NCBI GenBank assembly: GCA_012728855.1
Contig: JAAYEH010000208.1
Span: 1 to 48,474 of the forward strand
Length of the DNA stretch: 48,474 nt
DNA from: Rhodopirellula sp.
GTDB lineage: Bacteria > Planctomycetota > Planctomycetia > Pirellulales > Thermoguttaceae
Direction of reading: 5' to 3'
The notes under the pieces were generated by a model. That model was not told the origin of the DNA. It saw nothing but the letters and a program-made list of their open reading frames with translations, and searched no databases. Each line of letters opens with the position of its first letter. Positions within the stretch are counted from its first letter, which is position 1. The position numbers were made by a program, and so were the translations under genes. Positions 7,949 through 17,470 of this stretch are shown in pieces.

Positions 7949-8686
7949 ATGGACAACCTTCAACAAGAACTCAACCGGTTGCTTGGAAGTCTGCCTGACG
8001 CCGAGTTGATTCGTTCGCGGCTTGATACGCTTGTTTCGGTCTATCCTTTCAACGAGTATGAGTTTATCATCTCTCACCTCTTGGCGAGAGATGCTCTGTC
8101 GTTGGATCAGTATCTCGAATTGCGTGACGACTACCTCGCCCGGAATGTGTATCTGTACATCTTCGAAATCAGTGCTCCACGGACTTTTGGCGAGGCTTGG
8201 GCGCAAGGACATCTCAAAGAGCTTGTTCCGGAGCTTGTTAAGTCCACAAAGAAGCTTGATCCGAATTATTCAGGCCAGTACGACTTCTTGCTGGACGGAA
8301 GGATTCGGATTGAAGTTAAGGCATCACGTGCAGTGGATGCGAGTGTTGAGGCCCCGCTTTATGTCAAGGCCCTTGCGTCGGATTCAACAAAGCCGTTCTG
8401 GATGAACTTCCAGCAGATCAAACCGGCTTGTTGCGACGTCATCGTTTGGATCGCGGTGTGGCGTGATGTCATTCGCTATTGGGTGCTCTCTTCAAATGAA
8501 GTTGCAACCCATCCGGCCTATTCAAAGGGTCAGCATCGGGGAAATGTCGGCGAGGGACAATTGCATCTCACTCACGAGAACTTCCACAATTTCGATTCTT
8601 CTCAAGTGCCGCCGAACAGGTTGGTCGACGCTATTCGTGAGGCTTCCGAGCGACAGCAGGCAGCGACGAAGCTGGGGCTGGGTTGA
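7949..8686 (+). CDS. Probable type II restriction endonuclease (PD-(D/E)XK-like)
   Basis: The protein has 245 residues and starts three bases after the methyltransferase stop. Residues 111-127 read YDFLLDGRIRIEVKASR, an Asp followed ten residues later by Glu-Val-Lys, the active-site layout of PD-(D/E)XK nucleases. The N-terminal half is helical, with no recognisable domain. I do not recognise a specific named enzyme. Function is inferred from the nuclease motif plus the methyltransferase neighbour: it should cut unmethylated copies of the sequence that the neighbour protects. Base composition matches the methyltransferase, not the flanks. Its end is 8 bases from the convergent HEAT-like gene. 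Confidence 0.8.
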   Translation: MDNLQQELNRLLGSLPDAELIRSRLDTLVSVYPFNEYEFIISHLLARDALSLDQYLELRDDYLARNVYLYIFEISAPRTFGEAWAQGHLKELVPELVKSTKKLDPNYSGQYDFLLDGRIRIEVKASRAVDASVEAPLYVKALASDSTKPFWMNFQQIKPACCDVIVWIAVWRDVIRYWVLSSNEVATHPAYSKGQHRGNVGEGQLHLTHENFHNFDSSQVPPNRLVDAIREASERQQAATKLGLG

Positions 8687-8693
8687 CCGATGC

Positions 8694-9665
8694 TCAGCTC
8701 TCCGGCCGCCAATTGACGACGAGAGAAGCTAGGAAATACTCGACAGCCTCCGAATGAAGCTGCCCAGGCATATAGACAACCTGAGCTTGGTACACGCGAT
8801 TGCCGACGACGAACACACGTGCTCGAAGTATATGGTCTGCGACGATGATCTTCTGGTCACGGCCAACAAGCCCGCATTGTTCAATCAGAGTATTGTGTTC
8901 AACGTCGCCATTCACCGCGTCGGCGGTAAATCCAGCCGCCATTTCGTATCGTTCCGCAACCGTGGATTCCACATCAGGGCGGACAAACGACAATGCGACC
9001 GCGAAGCGGGATGTCCCGGACCATGCCGAGAATTCATGGATATCTGCGTCGATCGACTCCTCAGTCCGCAAATCCCTTTCAGCCTCACCTGGAAAGTCCA
9101 CGGAGAAATCCCACAGTGCCGAAGTGTATTTCGCCCATCGTTCAGCCCTGCGGGCAGATTCCGGATCGATGTTCCAGAGCGCATGTTTCGCGGCGAAGGC
9201 AATATTGGGATCCGAAGAACGAGTCAATTGGGACAGACGTGGAATCGCGGAAAGCGCCTCGCGACGGAGTCGACCCAATGCACATACTGACTGGAAACGC
9301 ACGTCCTGATCCGGGTCGTCAAGAAGGCCACGGAATGCAATTACTTGATCGTGGTAAAAGGCGCAGCGCTGGAAAAGCACGATCGACGGTCGACGGATAT
9401 TCGGGTCCGGATGAGCCAAGCAATCTTTGAGGAGCGGAATCGCTCGTGTGTCGCTGTCGAAAGCATCGAGTGTTGCTTGACTGATCTGGCTGGATGCACC
9501 GTCCGCCGCAATAACACGCTGCCAATAGCTCGCGGAACGCATGTGGTAAAACGAGTCGCCACGGACGAGGCCGACAATGGTTAAGGTCGGCTCAATTAGG
9601 ACCACGACGAAGACAAGCACCGTTAGCCCAAGTAGGAACGTTGGAAGAAACCATTGGCGAGTCAT
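8694..9665 (-). CDS. Membrane-anchored HEAT-repeat-like protein of unknown function
   Basis: The protein has 323 residues from the ATG at 9665 (MTRQWFLPTFLLGL); a longer frame upstream lacks a plausible start. One hydrophobic helix (about residues 6-28) anchors it. Residues 70-180 contain tandem helical units of HEAT or PBS-lyase-like type: AIPLLKDCLAHPDPNIRRPS, then AFRGLLDDPDQDVRFQSVCA, then AIPRLSQLTRSSDPNIAFAA. Such repeats are protein-binding scaffolds. The C-terminal 150 residues (from about SALWDFSVDFPGEAER) are not recognised. It lies tail-to-tail with the restriction enzyme and is moderately lower in GC than the genes after it. No function can be assigned. Confidence 0.75.
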   Translation of the reverse strand: MTRQWFLPTFLLGLTVLVFVVVLIEPTLTIVGLVRGDSFYHMRSASYWQRVIAADGASSQISQATLDAFDSDTRAIPLLKDCLAHPDPNIRRPSIVLFQRCAFYHDQVIAFRGLLDDPDQDVRFQSVCALGRLRREALSAIPRLSQLTRSSDPNIAFAAKHALWNIDPESARRAERWAKYTSALWDFSVDFPGEAERDLRTEESIDADIHEFSAWSGTSRFAVALSFVRPDVESTVAERYEMAAGFTADAVNGDVEHNTLIEQCGLVGRDQKIIVADHILRARVFVVGNRVYQAQVVYMPGQLHSEAVEYFLASLVVNWRPES

Positions 9666-9753
9666 AGAGCACCCGTTCGGAATGATTACTGCGAATCCGG
9701 AGCCGACGCCATGTCTTGGTCGCAAACGATTGCCTCTGCTGCCCGACACTGGT

Positions 9754-12198
9754 TCAACGTCTCGCTTTAGCCTCGCCGGCGACAAAATCTTCCGTTCCGG
9801 CCATCTTCCAAGTCTTACCGCCATCGGGCGACATCATCAGCGCGCGGCGGTTGCCGCGGTGGTCGGTGCGGTAGAACCAGAAGGTCGACCAGTAGTCGTA
9901 GGACAAAAACAGCCGGCCCCTGCGGTCCACCGTGAGGCGGTGGTAAAAGACACTGTACTCCGAGAATGGCGGGACGATCAGCACCCGTGGTTCTTCCCAC
10001 GGCTTGCCGGCCTCCTTCCGCGCCAGGGCAAGGGTGGCAAAGTGACTGGTGGGAAACGGCTCTTCGCCGCGTTTCCAGAGGCGGAAGGCGGAGTAGAGCG
10101 TGTCGTCGGGGCCACACACCAGGCCGATGTAGGTCTGGCTCAATCCTTTGCCAAGAGCGACCGCCTCGGTCCAGCCGGAGTGGGCATCGTTCGGTTCGAG
10201 CGACTGGGCGTATGGGAACGGCTGACCGTGGGTGCCGGCGAGCACGTGCAAGTAGCCGCGGCGGTCGATCGTGATGCTCGGCGTGTTGTGGATGTCGTTG
10301 GCCGGCGGTCCGTAGGCGACCAGCGCCGGCGTTCCCGCCTTGCCAGTCGTTCGGTCGTAGCTGGCCACGTACGCCGGCACTCCCGCCACCTTCTCCTTCG
10401 GATCGGTCGCCTCGCCCCAGACGACATGAACCTTCGTGCCTCGCGAAACCACCGTGGAGGGAATGCCCGAATGGGCGGCCAGACCAATGGCTTTTTTCGT
10501 GAGAAGGACAGGTTCGCCGATGACGATCTGCCAGTTGACTTTCGTCGGACAGAACAGTTCCAGGTCGTGAAGCCGACGCCAGATCAGGTTCGGGTCGCTC
10601 TCGGTTCTCGTGTAGCGGACAATCGGCGGCGGACCGTCGAGCGGGTTCTGACCGGAGGACTGTTCGATGTCCAGCGATCGGGACTCGCTTTGGCGGCCGG
10701 GAATCAGGTAGGCGGCGAAAGTCTTTCCATCGTCGCGAGAATGGAGCAGGGCCATCTCGCGGCCGACCGAGGCCAAGGTATAGATGTCGCCGTCGCGGTC
10801 AAACGCAATCTTCGCCGAGGGCGAGCCAAACGAGCGGCCTTCGAACTGCGGCGGCCGCGTTGTGACCGCAGCGGCCAGATCGATCGTGGCCCAGCGGCCG
10901 TCGCGAAGCGTGGCCAGACCGCCGCCGGTCCAGATCCAGGGGCGGTTCGCCATGTCGAAGTACACCTGGTTCTCCACCGGATAGTCGGGCAAGTAGCCGA
11001 ATTGCTCATTCTCATGGGCGTATGGCTTGAGAACCAACGGAATGTCGAGTGGCCGCGAAGTCGGCGCCGTCGCGGCCGACACGGTAATGGTGGAGTAGGT
11101 GGAGAAATCCGGATCCGGGTCCGGTGTGGCGCGGAGATGGCAGATCCGCGTCTCGCCCTGCGGCGGAACCGTGTAGCGCAGCACAACCTCTTGCGAACGC
11201 CGGGGCCGGACCGAGACCTGCATCGACGAGATCTCTGCGGGCCAAGCGGTCGCCGGGAACTCGAGGCTGAGTCGAATCGTTTTCTCGACCGAACCGTTGT
11301 TATGAACCTGTAAGGCGACTTCGCCCTTTTCGCCGGGCTTGCCATAGATCGTCCGGCTGTACGGGGTGAGGATCCAGCGGTACTCGGCCAACGGAAAGAA
11401 GGAAGACGGTTCGGGCGTCCAGAGGGAAAGGTTCGGGTATTCTGCGGCGTCGCCCCAGCGGGTCACGCCATCGATGTGGATCGTTGCTTGTTGCCTGGGC
11501 AGATGAAGCCGCCAGGCCGCGGCGCCGCGGTCCACGTCGGCCGGAAAGGTGTGCGAGGTCTTTCCATCGCGGCCGACTGCGAATGTCTCGACGAGTGCGC
11601 CGCGGCCGTCGAACATCTCCAGCGACTCCGTGCTTTTGGGGAGGCCGGTAATCTCGACCTCGAATTGGCCCTCAGGAGGCAGGAAGCAGACATCGCCCGG
11701 CCGATCGGGGTTGCCGAGAACGATCGGCTCCTCGTGGGCGCGGTCGCGGTGTCCGCGGGAGGTCTCGATCAGGTAGCGAGGGCAGTTCGTCTTGAATCCC
11801 CAGAGGATATTGTCGCCGTAGCGATCCTGGGAGACGGTGACGTTCAGCGCATAGACCCCCTTGCGCTCGACACGTGTTTTCAGACGGGCTCGCCCGGCCG
11901 GTCCCGGCTTTCCCCGTTCGTTGCTGCCATCGTCCGGGATGACCACCTCTTCGATCACCTGCCGGTCCGGCCCGGTGAGGATCGCGCGGAGGTCGGTGTG
12001 GACACTGCGGAGATTCTGGTCGCGTTTTTCCAGGTCGATCACCAACTCGCCCGGCTCGGCCAGAAAGTACACTCCGCCCACGCCGCCGATGGCCAGATCG
12101 ATCCTGTCGCCATCTGCCGTACCAGGGTCGCCGGCCCTGGCATCCGTCTGGAAGGCGAAACAGGCAAGAAGCAGGAGGGGAGCGAATGACGGTTTCAT
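9754..12198 (-). CDS. Secreted BNR-repeat-containing protein
   Basis: The protein has 814 residues with a signal peptide (MKPSFAPLLLLACFAFQTDA, then RAG). The N-terminal half (about 25-370) looks like beta-sandwich modules, including VALQVHNNGSVEKTIRLSLE. The C-terminal half contains BNR/Asp-box-type propeller segments: SRDDGKTFAAY, SPDGGKTWKMAG and repeated xxDRxGxLxV strands such as ITIDRRGYLHVLAG and LTVDRRGRLFLSYD. Related BNR_4 proteins are common in planctomycete polysaccharide-utilisation regions, and some are glycan-active, but catalytic residues are not evident. It is the last gene of a likely operon after the SMP-30 lactonase and the aminotransferase, 61 bases downstream of the latter. 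Confidence 0.82.
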   Translation of the reverse strand: MKPSFAPLLLLACFAFQTDARAGDPGTADGDRIDLAIGGVGGVYFLAEPGELVIDLEKRDQNLRSVHTDLRAILTGPDRQVIEEVVIPDDGSNERGKPGPAGRARLKTRVERKGVYALNVTVSQDRYGDNILWGFKTNCPRYLIETSRGHRDRAHEEPIVLGNPDRPGDVCFLPPEGQFEVEITGLPKSTESLEMFDGRGALVETFAVGRDGKTSHTFPADVDRGAAAWRLHLPRQQATIHIDGVTRWGDAAEYPNLSLWTPEPSSFFPLAEYRWILTPYSRTIYGKPGEKGEVALQVHNNGSVEKTIRLSLEFPATAWPAEISSMQVSVRPRRSQEVVLRYTVPPQGETRICHLRATPDPDPDFSTYSTITVSAATAPTSRPLDIPLVLKPYAHENEQFGYLPDYPVENQVYFDMANRPWIWTGGGLATLRDGRWATIDLAAAVTTRPPQFEGRSFGSPSAKIAFDRDGDIYTLASVGREMALLHSRDDGKTFAAYLIPGRQSESRSLDIEQSSGQNPLDGPPPIVRYTRTESDPNLIWRRLHDLELFCPTKVNWQIVIGEPVLLTKKAIGLAAHSGIPSTVVSRGTKVHVVWGEATDPKEKVAGVPAYVASYDRTTGKAGTPALVAYGPPANDIHNTPSITIDRRGYLHVLAGTHGQPFPYAQSLEPNDAHSGWTEAVALGKGLSQTYIGLVCGPDDTLYSAFRLWKRGEEPFPTSHFATLALARKEAGKPWEEPRVLIVPPFSEYSVFYHRLTVDRRGRLFLSYDYWSTFWFYRTDHRGNRRALMMSPDGGKTWKMAGTEDFVAGEAKARR

Positions 12199-12259
12199 GG
12201 CGGGCCTTGTTGGTAAGAGCCTGGGTGGGTGGAATGCACGGACGGAGGAAACAAAGCGG

Positions 12260-13603
12260 CTAGCGCATCGACGCGGCGTACTCGGCCGCTTCTTTGATCA
12301 AGTGAATCGCCTGGCGGATTCTCGGCAGATCTTCGAAACCATAGGACAGCCGCAACTGCCGCCGCCCAACGTCGACGAGTTCTCCCTGCCGATGGACGCA
12401 GATTTGGCCCGGTATATACGCCACTCGCGGATTGCGGGCGCCTGCCGCACCGTCGACCGCCGGGTCGCCGGTGGTCCGCGAGAGAAATCGGAAGAAAGCC
12501 GACGCTTCGTGCGTCTCGATGGACTGGAACGTCGGATAGTAGTAGAACCCGGCGGAGCCGCCGCGACATCCGGCCAACCAGGGCCCAAGGTCCGAATCGA
12601 TCCACTGCCGAGTCGCTGCCGACTTTTCCCGATAGCCGGCGTTGACCTTGCGGATCTGCTCGGCAACGTAGCGGTCCAAAAGATAGCCCGCTATCTCCTG
12701 ATTCACGAGCGGGGCACTGAAGCCGGCATCGCTCGTCTTCTGGACCATCGCCTTCATCAGCGGACCGGGGGGCCCGATCATGTAGCCGATCCGCAGGGCA
12801 GGGGCGAGAATCTTGGAGAGGGTGCCGATCTCGTAGGCGAGGCCCTCTTCGTCGTACAGCAGGGCGGAGCGGGGGCTTTCCACCTCGGGGTCGTGAAGGA
12901 GGTGTTCGTAGGCTTTGTCGAAGAAGACCGGGATCGCGACGCCCGACTCGCGCGAGAGCCTCGCGGCGATCTCAACCAGGCGTCGTCTTCGCTCGTTGCT
13001 CAGGACGGTGCAGGTCGGGTTGTTCACCGTGACGACATAGAAGAACCGGATGTGGCGCCGGCGGTCGCCCATGTCGCGGAGCGCCGCTTCCAGCCGGTCG
13101 GTGTCGAGTCCCTGTTCGTCTTCGGCAACGGCCTGGACTTGGTAACCGAGCCGCTCCAGAAAGTTGCAGTAGATGTAGTAGATCGGATCGGCCGTAATCA
13201 CGATACCGGGCTTGAGGACGTGGGCGATGCCTTCGAGCAGGCTGGTGGCGCCGTTGGGGCCGACGATGATCCGCTTTCTGGCAAGCACGTCGTCGGTCAG
13301 CCCCCCGATGCCATGATCGAGGTGGAATCGCCGGATCGACTCGATGAGGTTCTCCGATCCGGCGGGACCGCCGTAGTTCAACGCCACACGGTACTTGCGA
13401 GGATTGGCCAGGACTTCGTGCAGGGCTTCTTCGAACAGCGCCCGCGGGATGGTGTTTTCGTTGACGTACCCCACGCCGAGGTTGATGTCGACGTCGTCGC
13501 GGAAGTCGGCCGCGAACGCCGCCATCATGCGGGCCACCGGCGAGGGCTCGGCGGAAAGCCGACCGTACTGCGACAGAAATCCCGTGTCGGAGTCCATGGT
13601 CAT
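12260..13603 (-). CDS. Fold-type I pyridoxal-phosphate aminotransferase (class I/II)
   Basis: The protein has 447 residues. GTLSKILAPALRIGY carries the PLP-binding lysine (K264). FFDKAYEHL holds the Asp that contacts the pyridine nitrogen (D229), VTVNNPTCTV the conserved Asn-Pro (around 194-196), and R271 sits in the phosphate site region. It is cytosolic, with no signal. The substrate cannot be named; similar proteins are annotated as aspartate/tyrosine-type aminotransferases. The start overlaps the stop of the SMP-30 gene as ATGA, so translation of the two is likely coupled. A second in-frame ATG two codons later is equally possible. Confidence 0.9.
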   Translation of the reverse strand: MTMDSDTGFLSQYGRLSAEPSPVARMMAAFAADFRDDVDINLGVGYVNENTIPRALFEEALHEVLANPRKYRVALNYGGPAGSENLIESIRRFHLDHGIGGLTDDVLARKRIIVGPNGATSLLEGIAHVLKPGIVITADPIYYIYCNFLERLGYQVQAVAEDEQGLDTDRLEAALRDMGDRRRHIRFFYVVTVNNPTCTVLSNERRRRLVEIAARLSRESGVAIPVFFDKAYEHLLHDPEVESPRSALLYDEEGLAYEIGTLSKILAPALRIGYMIGPPGPLMKAMVQKTSDAGFSAPLVNQEIAGYLLDRYVAEQIRKVNAGYREKSAATRQWIDSDLGPWLAGCRGGSAGFYYYPTFQSIETHEASAFFRFLSRTTGDPAVDGAAGARNPRVAYIPGQICVHRQGELVDVGRRQLRLSYGFEDLPRIRQAIHLIKEAAEYAASMR

Positions 13604-14622
13604 TGATCAGACGACATTTTGATCTTGATCCGGCACAGGTACATGTCGGCTGTGATGTAAAGGGTCGCCCCACCATCGCCAAAGGAGCAGTTGGCCGTGG
13701 GCACTCCTGGATTGATTCGACCCAGCCATGTACCGTCGGGCGCGAAGACATTCACGCCGCCGGGGCCCGTCGCAAAGAGATTGCTCGCGCGGTCGACCGT
13801 GAGGCCGTCAGGCAGACCCTTGAGGTTGCCAACCCACGCCGTCGCATCGAAGAAGATTCGACCGTCGCTGAGCGTGCCGTCATCCTTCACGTCGTAGGCC
13901 ATCCAAACGGCCTTCTTGGGATCGGACTGGGCCACGTAGAGAATCTTCTCGTCCGGCGAGAAAGCGATGCCGTTGGGTCGCGTGAGCTTGTCGGTCAAGA
14001 GGGTCAGTTTGCCCTCCTTCGACAATCGGTAGACGCCGCAGAAGTCTAGCTCCCGAAGCTCTTCCTGCCGCCCCGGCGGCAAGCCGTACGGGGGATCGGT
14101 AAAGTAGAGATCCCCGTTCGACTTCAGCACAGCGTCGTTCGGGCTGTTGAATCGCCTGCCTTGGTATCGGTCGACCAGCGTCGTGAACGTTCCGTCCTCC
14201 TCCAGTCTCGCCATCCGGCGGTCTCCGTGTTGGCAGAGAACGAGCCTGTTTTGAGAGTCGAAGAGAAGTCCGTTGGACCCTATTTCTCCGCCCCGCGGAA
14301 TGCTGCCCGTGTAGCCGCTCGGTTTCAGAAAAAGGCCGAGCCCGTCGCGTGGGCTCCATCTCATCACGGCGTTGTTGGGAATGTCGGAAAAAAGCAGGTA
14401 ACCACCGTGGTGGTTCCATACCGGTCCCTCCGACCATTCGAAGCCCTCGGCTAGTTTCTCGAGGACCGCTCCTGCGGGCACGATCGCGTCGAACCGCGGA
14501 TCGGCCCGTTCGATGGCGCCGATGGCCGGATAGGTTCGCTCTCGCTCGGCGCCGCCGGCCACGGCACCGGCCAACGCGGCGAGGTTACCGGTAAGAACGA
14601 TCAACAGGTGCCTGACTTTCAT
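13600..14622 (-). CDS. Secreted SMP-30/gluconolactonase family protein
   Basis: The protein has 340 residues with a signal peptide (MKVRHLLIVLTGNLAALAGA). It is a six-bladed propeller with the usual metal-site segments: FEWSEGPVWN (Glu), NGLLFDSQNRL, SPNDAVLKSNGDLYFTDPPY (Asn/Asp), RPNGIAFSPDEK (Asn) and GLPDGLTVD (Asp). Family members hydrolyse sugar lactones with a divalent cation; planctomycetes have many secreted copies. It is the first gene of the probable SMP-30, aminotransferase, BNR operon, ending in an ATGA overlap with the second gene. The actual substrate is unknown. Confidence 0.92.
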   Translation of the reverse strand: MKVRHLLIVLTGNLAALAGAVAGGAERERTYPAIGAIERADPRFDAIVPAGAVLEKLAEGFEWSEGPVWNHHGGYLLFSDIPNNAVMRWSPRDGLGLFLKPSGYTGSIPRGGEIGSNGLLFDSQNRLVLCQHGDRRMARLEEDGTFTTLVDRYQGRRFNSPNDAVLKSNGDLYFTDPPYGLPPGRQEELRELDFCGVYRLSKEGKLTLLTDKLTRPNGIAFSPDEKILYVAQSDPKKAVWMAYDVKDDGTLSDGRIFFDATAWVGNLKGLPDGLTVDRASNLFATGPGGVNVFAPDGTWLGRINPGVPTANCSFGDGGATLYITADMYLCRIKIKMSSDQ

Positions 14623-14664
14623 GGCCGTTCTCCCAAAAAGACGATTGGCAGTTTTCGATTTCGC

Positions 14665-15174
14665 TTACATTCCGTCCTCGTCCGCCGACGGTCCATAGAG
14701 CGCGGGCACCGGCACGCCGTTCAGCCGCAGATAGACGCAGAGGTGCGCGCGGTGGTGGATATTATGATTGAGGACGAAACTGCGAAGCACCGCGATCCGA
14801 GGCATGGTGAAGAGAACTTCGCCGCCTTTCAACAGCGACCACGGCTTGAGAACCAGTTCGTCCGAGGCAGCGGCAATCGCGGCCCGCGCGGCAGAGACAT
14901 TCTTGTCGAACCGGTCGAGAATTGCCCCGCGAGATGTGGCCGGCGGAGTCCGGTAGGGCTCGCCCCCCTTGGGGGCCACGTCCAGGCTGTCGTGGTTCAG
15001 GCTCACGTCCACCCAGCCGGGAATCTCCGCCAAGTGCGTTCCAACCCATCCGATCGTGTTCGATTTCTCATGAACTTTCCAGTCCAGCTTATCGTCGGGG
15101 ATCCGCTCGAGCACCTTGCGGGTGTTGGCCATCTCGTGATCGAATTCCGGCAAGATCGCTTGGCACAGGCTCAT
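14665..15174 (-). CDS. DinB-family metal-dependent hydrolase-like protein
   Basis: The protein has 169 residues and is cytosolic. It is a DinB/YfiT four-helix bundle: an N-terminal helix with FDHEMANTRKVLERIPDDKL, then GWVGTHLAEIPGWV (first His of the metal triad), then NHNIHHRAHLCVYLRL (second and third His). The family includes bacillithiol or mycothiol S-transferases and many uncharacterised members; the physiological thiol here is unknown. It is transcribed in the same direction as the SMP-30 gene 42 bases downstream, but need not be in the same operon. The 108 bases upstream contain no recognised promoter. Confidence 0.9.
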   Translation of the reverse strand: MSLCQAILPEFDHEMANTRKVLERIPDDKLDWKVHEKSNTIGWVGTHLAEIPGWVDVSLNHDSLDVAPKGGEPYRTPPATSRGAILDRFDKNVSAARAAIAAASDELVLKPWSLLKGGEVLFTMPRIAVLRSFVLNHNIHHRAHLCVYLRLNGVPVPALYGPSADEDGM

Positions 15175-15282
15175 GATCTCCTCCTAGGGCATTCAAGGGA
15201 AACGGGACGACGGGCTACCGCCTGGAATTGTACTCGATCTGAAGCAACCGCCCCAAGGGGTCAGTCCCCAGTCAGCGTTCCG

Positions 15283-16791
15283 CTACTCCTGTGCGCCCAT
15301 TCGAGGCGGGAGGCGGCTGAGATCATGAATCGTGTATCCCTCGCCCCGCAGGCGAACCGGCAGTTCGCCGAGGACTCGGGGCGGTCGATCGCTGCCGGCG
15401 ACATAGACAAGCCAGCGGGCTTTCTGCCCGTGCAGTTCGATGAGCTTCGTCTTCAGCTCGGGCGTGTCCGGTGCCACGGCCCAACCCGGGCGGTCGCAGT
15501 AATACAGCAGGTCGATGGTAGAGCCATGCATGGCAACCACGGGTTCGTCGGGCGCGGCGAGTCGCCCGGCGGCCCGTCCGGCGGCAGCCACGGCGCGGTC
15601 TTCCGGCGGCGTGACGAAGGCCGGCTTCACACTGTAGCGAAGCGAAAACACCGCGACCGTGAGAGCCAACAGCGCGGTGGCGACTCCCCCGAGGCGCAGC
15701 CGCCGGCAGACCTGTCGCCAGCCCAACCCCGCCAGGATGCACAGCGCCGGTAGCACCGGCAGCCAGTAGTAGTTCATCTCATAGAACTTCAACGGCAGCC
15801 CGGCGATCAGGACGGCCAAAGCGGCCAACCAAGGCGCATACCTTCTCCAGGACCGATGCAAGAAAGCCGCCAGGGCGATCGTGAAACCGACAGGCGTCAA
15901 GACGATGGAGGCGAGATCGTCCAGTACCTGTCGGTAGAAGTCGGGTGTCTTTAGCAGTGGGTGAGGCGGCCGGTGAACGTCGGCGCTCTGCCGCACGGAG
16001 TAGAACACGCGCTCGGCGTAAGGACCGTCCGGCGCGGCCGCTGTTGCCGCGTGCGCGTACCAAACCAGCGACGGCAGAACCGCCAAGGCGATCGCCAACA
16101 GGGCCGCTTTTCGACGCCGCGACGAAGCAGGGCCAAAAAGGTTGAGACTCGTCTTGGCTTCCACGGCCAACGGCAGTAGCAGCACGAGCATGTAGACCTT
16201 CGTCAGGATCGCCAGCGCCAACGCCGCCGCAGCCAGTCCGAGCCAACAAAGCCGACCGCCTTCGAGCCAGCGATCCTGGGCATAAAACGCAACGACTGTA
16301 AAGAAGACCAGCGACGGCTCGAGCATGAAGCTTTGGCCGAAGACGACGCTGACCGGGGAGACCGCCAAAGCAAACGCAGCCCCGGCGGCGGCAACCGGGC
16401 CATGACGCCGCCCGACCAACAAGTAAATCATCGCGACCGAAGCCGCGATCAGCCCGATCGACGTCCCCCTCCCCCATGCGTCCAGCGATCCGCTCAACCA
16501 CTTCCACAACGAAGCGGTGAGGTAGGTCGAAACCGGAAACTCCAGCAAGATCCACTGCCGGTGTTCTCCAGCCAGGCAGTCGACCGTGGGATACCAGAGT
16601 GTCGCCCGGCCCTCCGCCCAATTCCTGGCAACCATCGCCGAAACCACGTTGCGGGTGGCGAAATTGCCGACCAGCGGCCGGTTGATCCCAGGCAGCCGCG
16701 CCAACACCGCCAGCAACGTCAGCACGAGGATGGGCGGGCCGATACGTCTGGAAGTGTGGCGAAAATAAGCAAAAGGGGCTACTTTCAGCAC
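15283..16791 (-). CDS. GT39-like (dolichyl-phosphate-mannose mannosyltransferase family) membrane protein
   Basis: The protein has 502 residues from a GTG at 16791; start choice is uncertain because no other start lies near the first helix. There are about ten to twelve hydrophobic helices. The pattern of PMT/ArnT-type GT-C glycosyltransferases is present: a first helix ending in ARLPGINRPL, a loop with FATRNVVSAMVARNWAEG, and a C-terminal soluble domain with PDEPVVAMHGSTIDLLYYCD. GT-C enzymes transfer sugars from lipid-phosphate donors in the periplasm. The acidic pair normally found after the first helix is not clear, so activity is inferred from topology. It is divergent from the lipoprotein gene. 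Confidence 0.72.
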   Translation of the reverse strand: MLKVAPFAYFRHTSRRIGPPILVLTLLAVLARLPGINRPLVGNFATRNVVSAMVARNWAEGRATLWYPTVDCLAGEHRQWILLEFPVSTYLTASLWKWLSGSLDAWGRGTSIGLIAASVAMIYLLVGRRHGPVAAAGAAFALAVSPVSVVFGQSFMLEPSLVFFTVVAFYAQDRWLEGGRLCWLGLAAAALALAILTKVYMLVLLLPLAVEAKTSLNLFGPASSRRRKAALLAIALAVLPSLVWYAHAATAAAPDGPYAERVFYSVRQSADVHRPPHPLLKTPDFYRQVLDDLASIVLTPVGFTIALAAFLHRSWRRYAPWLAALAVLIAGLPLKFYEMNYYWLPVLPALCILAGLGWRQVCRRLRLGGVATALLALTVAVFSLRYSVKPAFVTPPEDRAVAAAGRAAGRLAAPDEPVVAMHGSTIDLLYYCDRPGWAVAPDTPELKTKLIELHGQKARWLVYVAGSDRPPRVLGELPVRLRGEGYTIHDLSRLPPRMGAQE

Positions 16792-16910
16792 GGCAGAATC
16801 CCTACGATCGTCAAAATTCTTACGGAAGAACAGGAAAAAGATGCGGGTCAGGGAAGTTATTCAGCCGAATATATCGCTGCACCCCTTTTTCCTACAGAGA
16901 GGTTGCCGTG

Positions 16911-17444
16911 ATGTCCCGTACCTTGATCGCTTGGCTCCCGGTCGGAGTGTTGATTCTCTCCGCCGGATGTTCGATTTGTGCAAGCCCCTACGACGAATGT
17001 GGCCCGACCCTCGGAGCGCTTTCGGGCGACTCCTGCCAGCCGGGTAGCCGGGCGGGCTCGATCCTCGGCGGGCCCTATGGATCGGCCTACCCCGACGCGA
17101 TGATCGAGTCCGGACCCGTCATGGAGGGTGAGGTTCCGGAAGGGGAATTGATACCGACGCCGGCCTCGCCGGCCTCGCCGTCAGCCGAACTCCTGCCCGC
17201 TCCGGCCGCGCCGGTCCAGGGTGATGTGTCGAAGTTCTTTCCGGGCGTCCCCCGTGAGAGTATCCTCTCGGTGACGGACCGCAAAGTGGAGGACGGCGGT
17301 CTCCAGACGCAGGCCGCAACCGATCCACAGGTCGAGTCCGAACCGCAGGTTGAACCCGAACCCCGTCCGACACGCGTCCCTGCCCGATCGGCCAGTTCCG
17401 GCGGCTGGAACGCCCGCAGGGTCAATCTCAGACGGCCAGGGTGA
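16911..17444 (+). CDS. Small planctomycete-type lipoprotein
   Basis: The protein has 177 residues. I use the ATG at 16911 with GAGAGG upstream; the GTG just before it is the alternative. The signal sequence ends in the lipobox LSAGC, with C20 as the lipidated residue. Mature sequence begins SICASPYDECGPTLGALSGD, a Cys-rich start that I recognise from short planctomycete lipoproteins of unknown role. The rest is Pro/Ala/Glu-rich and probably disordered. The function is unknown, and an outer envelope location is expected. A strong intrinsic terminator follows 26 bases after the stop, so it appears monocistronic. Confidence 0.8.
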   Translation: MSRTLIAWLPVGVLILSAGCSICASPYDECGPTLGALSGDSCQPGSRAGSILGGPYGSAYPDAMIESGPVMEGEVPEGELIPTPASPASPSAELLPAPAAPVQGDVSKFFPGVPRESILSVTDRKVEDGGLQTQAATDPQVESEPQVEPEPRPTRVPARSASSGGWNARRVNLRRPG

Positions 17445-17470
17445 GACCCGTCGCGAATTTCCAAATCTTC

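Noticed and set aside
9577..13606. Two long plus-strand frames (578 and 581 codons) over the BNR and aminotransferase genes
   Set aside because: Both are antisense to genes with recognised domains and have no plausible start signals.
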